Part shown: positions 34,686-35,626 of the stretch, in pieces
Numbering within the stretch: position 1 is the stretch's first letter
Layout: the number at the start of each line of letters is the position of its first letter
Source of the DNA: Bacteroides timonensis
GTDB lineage: Bacteria; Bacteroidota; Bacteroidia; Bacteroidales; Bacteroidaceae
Direction: 5' to 3'
Length of the DNA stretch: 35,626 nt
Assembly: GCF_000513195.1 (NCBI RefSeq)
Contig: NZ_CBVI010000146.1
Location: forward strand, 1-35,626
Position numbers and translations under genes: made by a program
The notes under the pieces: model-generated
Seen by the model: only the letters and a program-made list of their open reading frames with translations
Told to the model about the DNA's origin: nothing
Databases searched by the model: none

Positions 34686-34725
34686 GCGGTGCAAGGTCAT
34701 CCGGGTTCGATTCCCGGCTCCGCAC
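34686..34725 (+). other. 3' half of a tRNA gene (T-arm and acceptor strand)
   Basis: The sequence holds a complete T-arm, CCGGG-TTCGATT-CCCGG (34701-34717), preceded by a variable-loop-like AAGGTCAT and followed by CTCCGCAC (34718-34725), an acceptor 3' strand. The matching 5' acceptor strand TGCGGAG is not found in the 80 nt upstream, which is the end of the LuxR-type gene, so no full tRNA can fold. It is therefore a fragment: an attachment-site relic, a piece picked up by the element, or a tRNA mimic. It differs from the remnant at 32985. Confidence 0.75.
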
Positions 34726-34757
34726 GATGATTTACTAACTTAATAAACAGTATTAAA

Positions 34758-34988
34758 ATGGGAAAAAGAACAATGCAAATAGATGTAATAGGTCCAGTAG
34801 AAGGAACTGAATTCATGAAATGTAAATTATATGCCGATGGGCGTGTATGTGTATTCTATATGTCGGAATCTAATTATAAAGCCTTGATGTGTGATAAGAT
34901 ATTTATTCGTGATGGAAAAACTGTAGATTCTGCCAATGTGATAAATACTACCAATACCTTTATTGAAGAAGATATAATTCCTCATTAA
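34758..34988 (+). CDS. Unrecognised 76-residue protein of the early region
   Basis: The protein is soluble, mostly predicted beta, with GPVEGTEFMKCKLYADGRVCVFYMS in the middle and an acidic C-terminus. It has no signal peptide. I recognise no family. It begins 74 nt after the LuxR-type stop, beyond the tRNA fragment, and is followed 14 nt later by another small gene on the same strand. Confidence 0.6.
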   Translation: MGKRTMQIDVIGPVEGTEFMKCKLYADGRVCVFYMSESNYKALMCDKIFIRDGKTVDSANVINTTNTFIEEDIIPH

Positions 34989-35002
34989 AACTCAATAGAG
35001 AT

Positions 35003-35188
35003 ATGACCCAACAGGATTTAGATGAAGTAGTAAAAAGACTACCGTCGCCAGCGAAAGTCGAGACTGACAGATATATTGCTTATAGCCTTAATACAACTTG
35101 CCGATTCATTTTTCGGAAAGAAGTCTTTTTCATCACTCCACAGAGAGTGACTTTGACAATGTGGGTTTTAGACTATATTATAAAGTAA
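35003..35188 (+). CDS. Unrecognised 61-residue protein of the early region
   Basis: A short soluble protein, MTQQDLDEVVKRLPSPAKVE at the start, then a Phe/Ile-rich C-terminal half with CRFIFRKEVFFITPQR. No family is recognised. Its spacing (14 nt after the previous stop) and direction fit one early operon. After its stop comes the large stem-loop region. Confidence 0.55.
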   Translation: MTQQDLDEVVKRLPSPAKVETDRYIAYSLNTTCRFIFRKEVFFITPQRVTLTMWVLDYIIK

Positions 35189-35206
35189 TAAAGTAATAAA
35201 CTAAAT

Positions 35207-35272
35207 ACTACTACGGCGTCACATACTGCGTAAGTTGGTTAACGTGACTGCGCCCTTGTGACACGTAGTAGT
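35207..35272 (+). repeat. Two-part stem-loop (structured RNA or DNA element)
   Basis: ACTACTACG (35207-35215) pairs with CGTAGTAGT (35264-35272), and, across a 2/1-nt internal loop, GTCACA (35218-35223) pairs with TGTGAC (35257-35262): 15 pairs closing a 33-nt loop. The loop has a copy of GTGAC (35244-35248) that could compete for GTCAC, a GTT-GGTT-AAC mini-hairpin (35234-35243), and ACTGCG twice (35225, 35247). It is GC-richer than its surroundings and lies between two short genes. No T-run follows, so it is not a plain terminator. Confidence 0.75.
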
Positions 35273-35288
35273 TCTAATAAATTAAAAA

Positions 35289-35510
35289 ATGGGCCAAGAA
35301 GTAACAACAGCTCCCCTATGGATGCTTAAAGAAATAGAGAATACATTGAGAATGACAGCTAATATACATCATTCAACGCAAAGAGAAACATGCTTTGATA
35401 GGCAGGTGATGCGCTCATGGAATTTTATTAATGACATAATTAAAGGTCATGAAGCAAGTTTATCTGAACGGTATGATTATTATAACAAAAAGGGACAAAA
35501 ACCTTATTAA
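35289..35510 (+). CDS. Unrecognised 73-residue protein of the early region
   Basis: A helical, soluble small protein: APLWMLKEIENTLRMTANIHH, then RQVMRSWNFINDIIKGHEASL and a basic Tyr-rich end. No family is recognised. It starts 16 nt after the large stem-loop, which therefore lies in its 5' leader. Confidence 0.6.
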   Translation: MGQEVTTAPLWMLKEIENTLRMTANIHHSTQRETCFDRQVMRSWNFINDIIKGHEASLSERYDYYNKKGQKPY

Positions 35511-35517
35511 TAAAAAT

Positions 35518-35626
35518 ATGAATATCCTTCTTTGGCTAACAGACAGACCAGCATATCGAATGATAAAAAAAATACGCTGGGAAATACAAGTGATGGATTT
35601 GGCTGATAAACTAAGAAATACAAATC
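35518..35626 (+). CDS. Partial ORF running off the right edge
   Basis: An ATG at 35518, 7 nt after the previous stop, opens a frame that stays open to the end of the window (36 codons): MNILLWLTDRPAYRMIKKIR followed by WEIQVMDLADKLRN. It is basic and probably helical. It is too short to classify, but its spacing and direction fit the early operon. Confidence 0.5.
   Translation, partial: MNILLWLTDRPAYRMIKKIRWEIQVMDLADKLRNTN

Noticed and set aside
34686..34725. Complete tRNA gene or tmRNA end
   Set aside because: No 5' acceptor strand or D-arm occurs upstream, and the stop codon of the LuxR-type gene immediately precedes it.
1..35626. CRISPR array, rRNA genes or insertion sequence
   Set aside because: No evenly spaced repeats, rRNA-like stretches or transposase genes were seen anywhere in the window.

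Overview
The window is chromosomal DNA from a member of the Bacteroidales, most likely Bacteroides or a close relative. The evidence is a SusC/SusD pair, a BT4734/VirE-type protein, an HU-CCDC81/SPOR protein, lipoboxes of Bacteroides type, very few Shine-Dalgarno sequences, and many copies of the Bacteroides -7 promoter box TAnnTTTG (several with a TTTG 19-20 nt upstream).

Layout. 1-212: intergenic, with a probable leftward promoter for a gene outside the window and a rightward one for the next gene. 213-2306: a VirE/VapE-like P-loop protein, followed by a cluster of CCTACA/TGTAGG repeats. 2458-4184 (minus): an FHA-domain protein and an HU-like/SPOR membrane protein. 4203-4854 holds no intact gene, but it contains the decayed C-terminal end of a protein with a T9SS type A sorting domain. 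4855-19034 (plus): a complete Wzx/Wzy-type surface polysaccharide locus. Its genes are a Wza-like lipoprotein, Wzz, polymerase, flippase, four glycosyltransferases, the initiating sugar-phosphate transferase, Wzi, RmlC, Ugd and a closing lipoprotein. They are tightly packed and often overlap, so they are probably one transcript.

19076-32016 is mostly a minus-strand block: a DEAD-box RNA helicase broken by one frameshift, an orphan SusD/SusC pair, phosphoserine phosphatase, a plus-strand secreted thioredoxin-fold protein without its cysteine pair, and then lon-tgt-lptG joined by ATGA stop/start overlaps. 32190-32897 is a TrmN6-type tRNA methyltransferase.

From about 32985 the character changes. 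A bidirectional terminator is followed by what looks like the last ~15 nt of a leftward tRNA gene, then AT-rich DNA with short unrecognised ORFs. A leftward XRE repressor operon and a rightward early operon face each other across a repeat-rich control region carrying an excellent Bacteroides promoter. This looks like the left end of a tRNA-integrated mobile element or prophage, and the window ends inside it. The early region also contains a stray 3' half of a different tRNA and a long two-part stem-loop (35207-35272). These are the least explained parts of the window.
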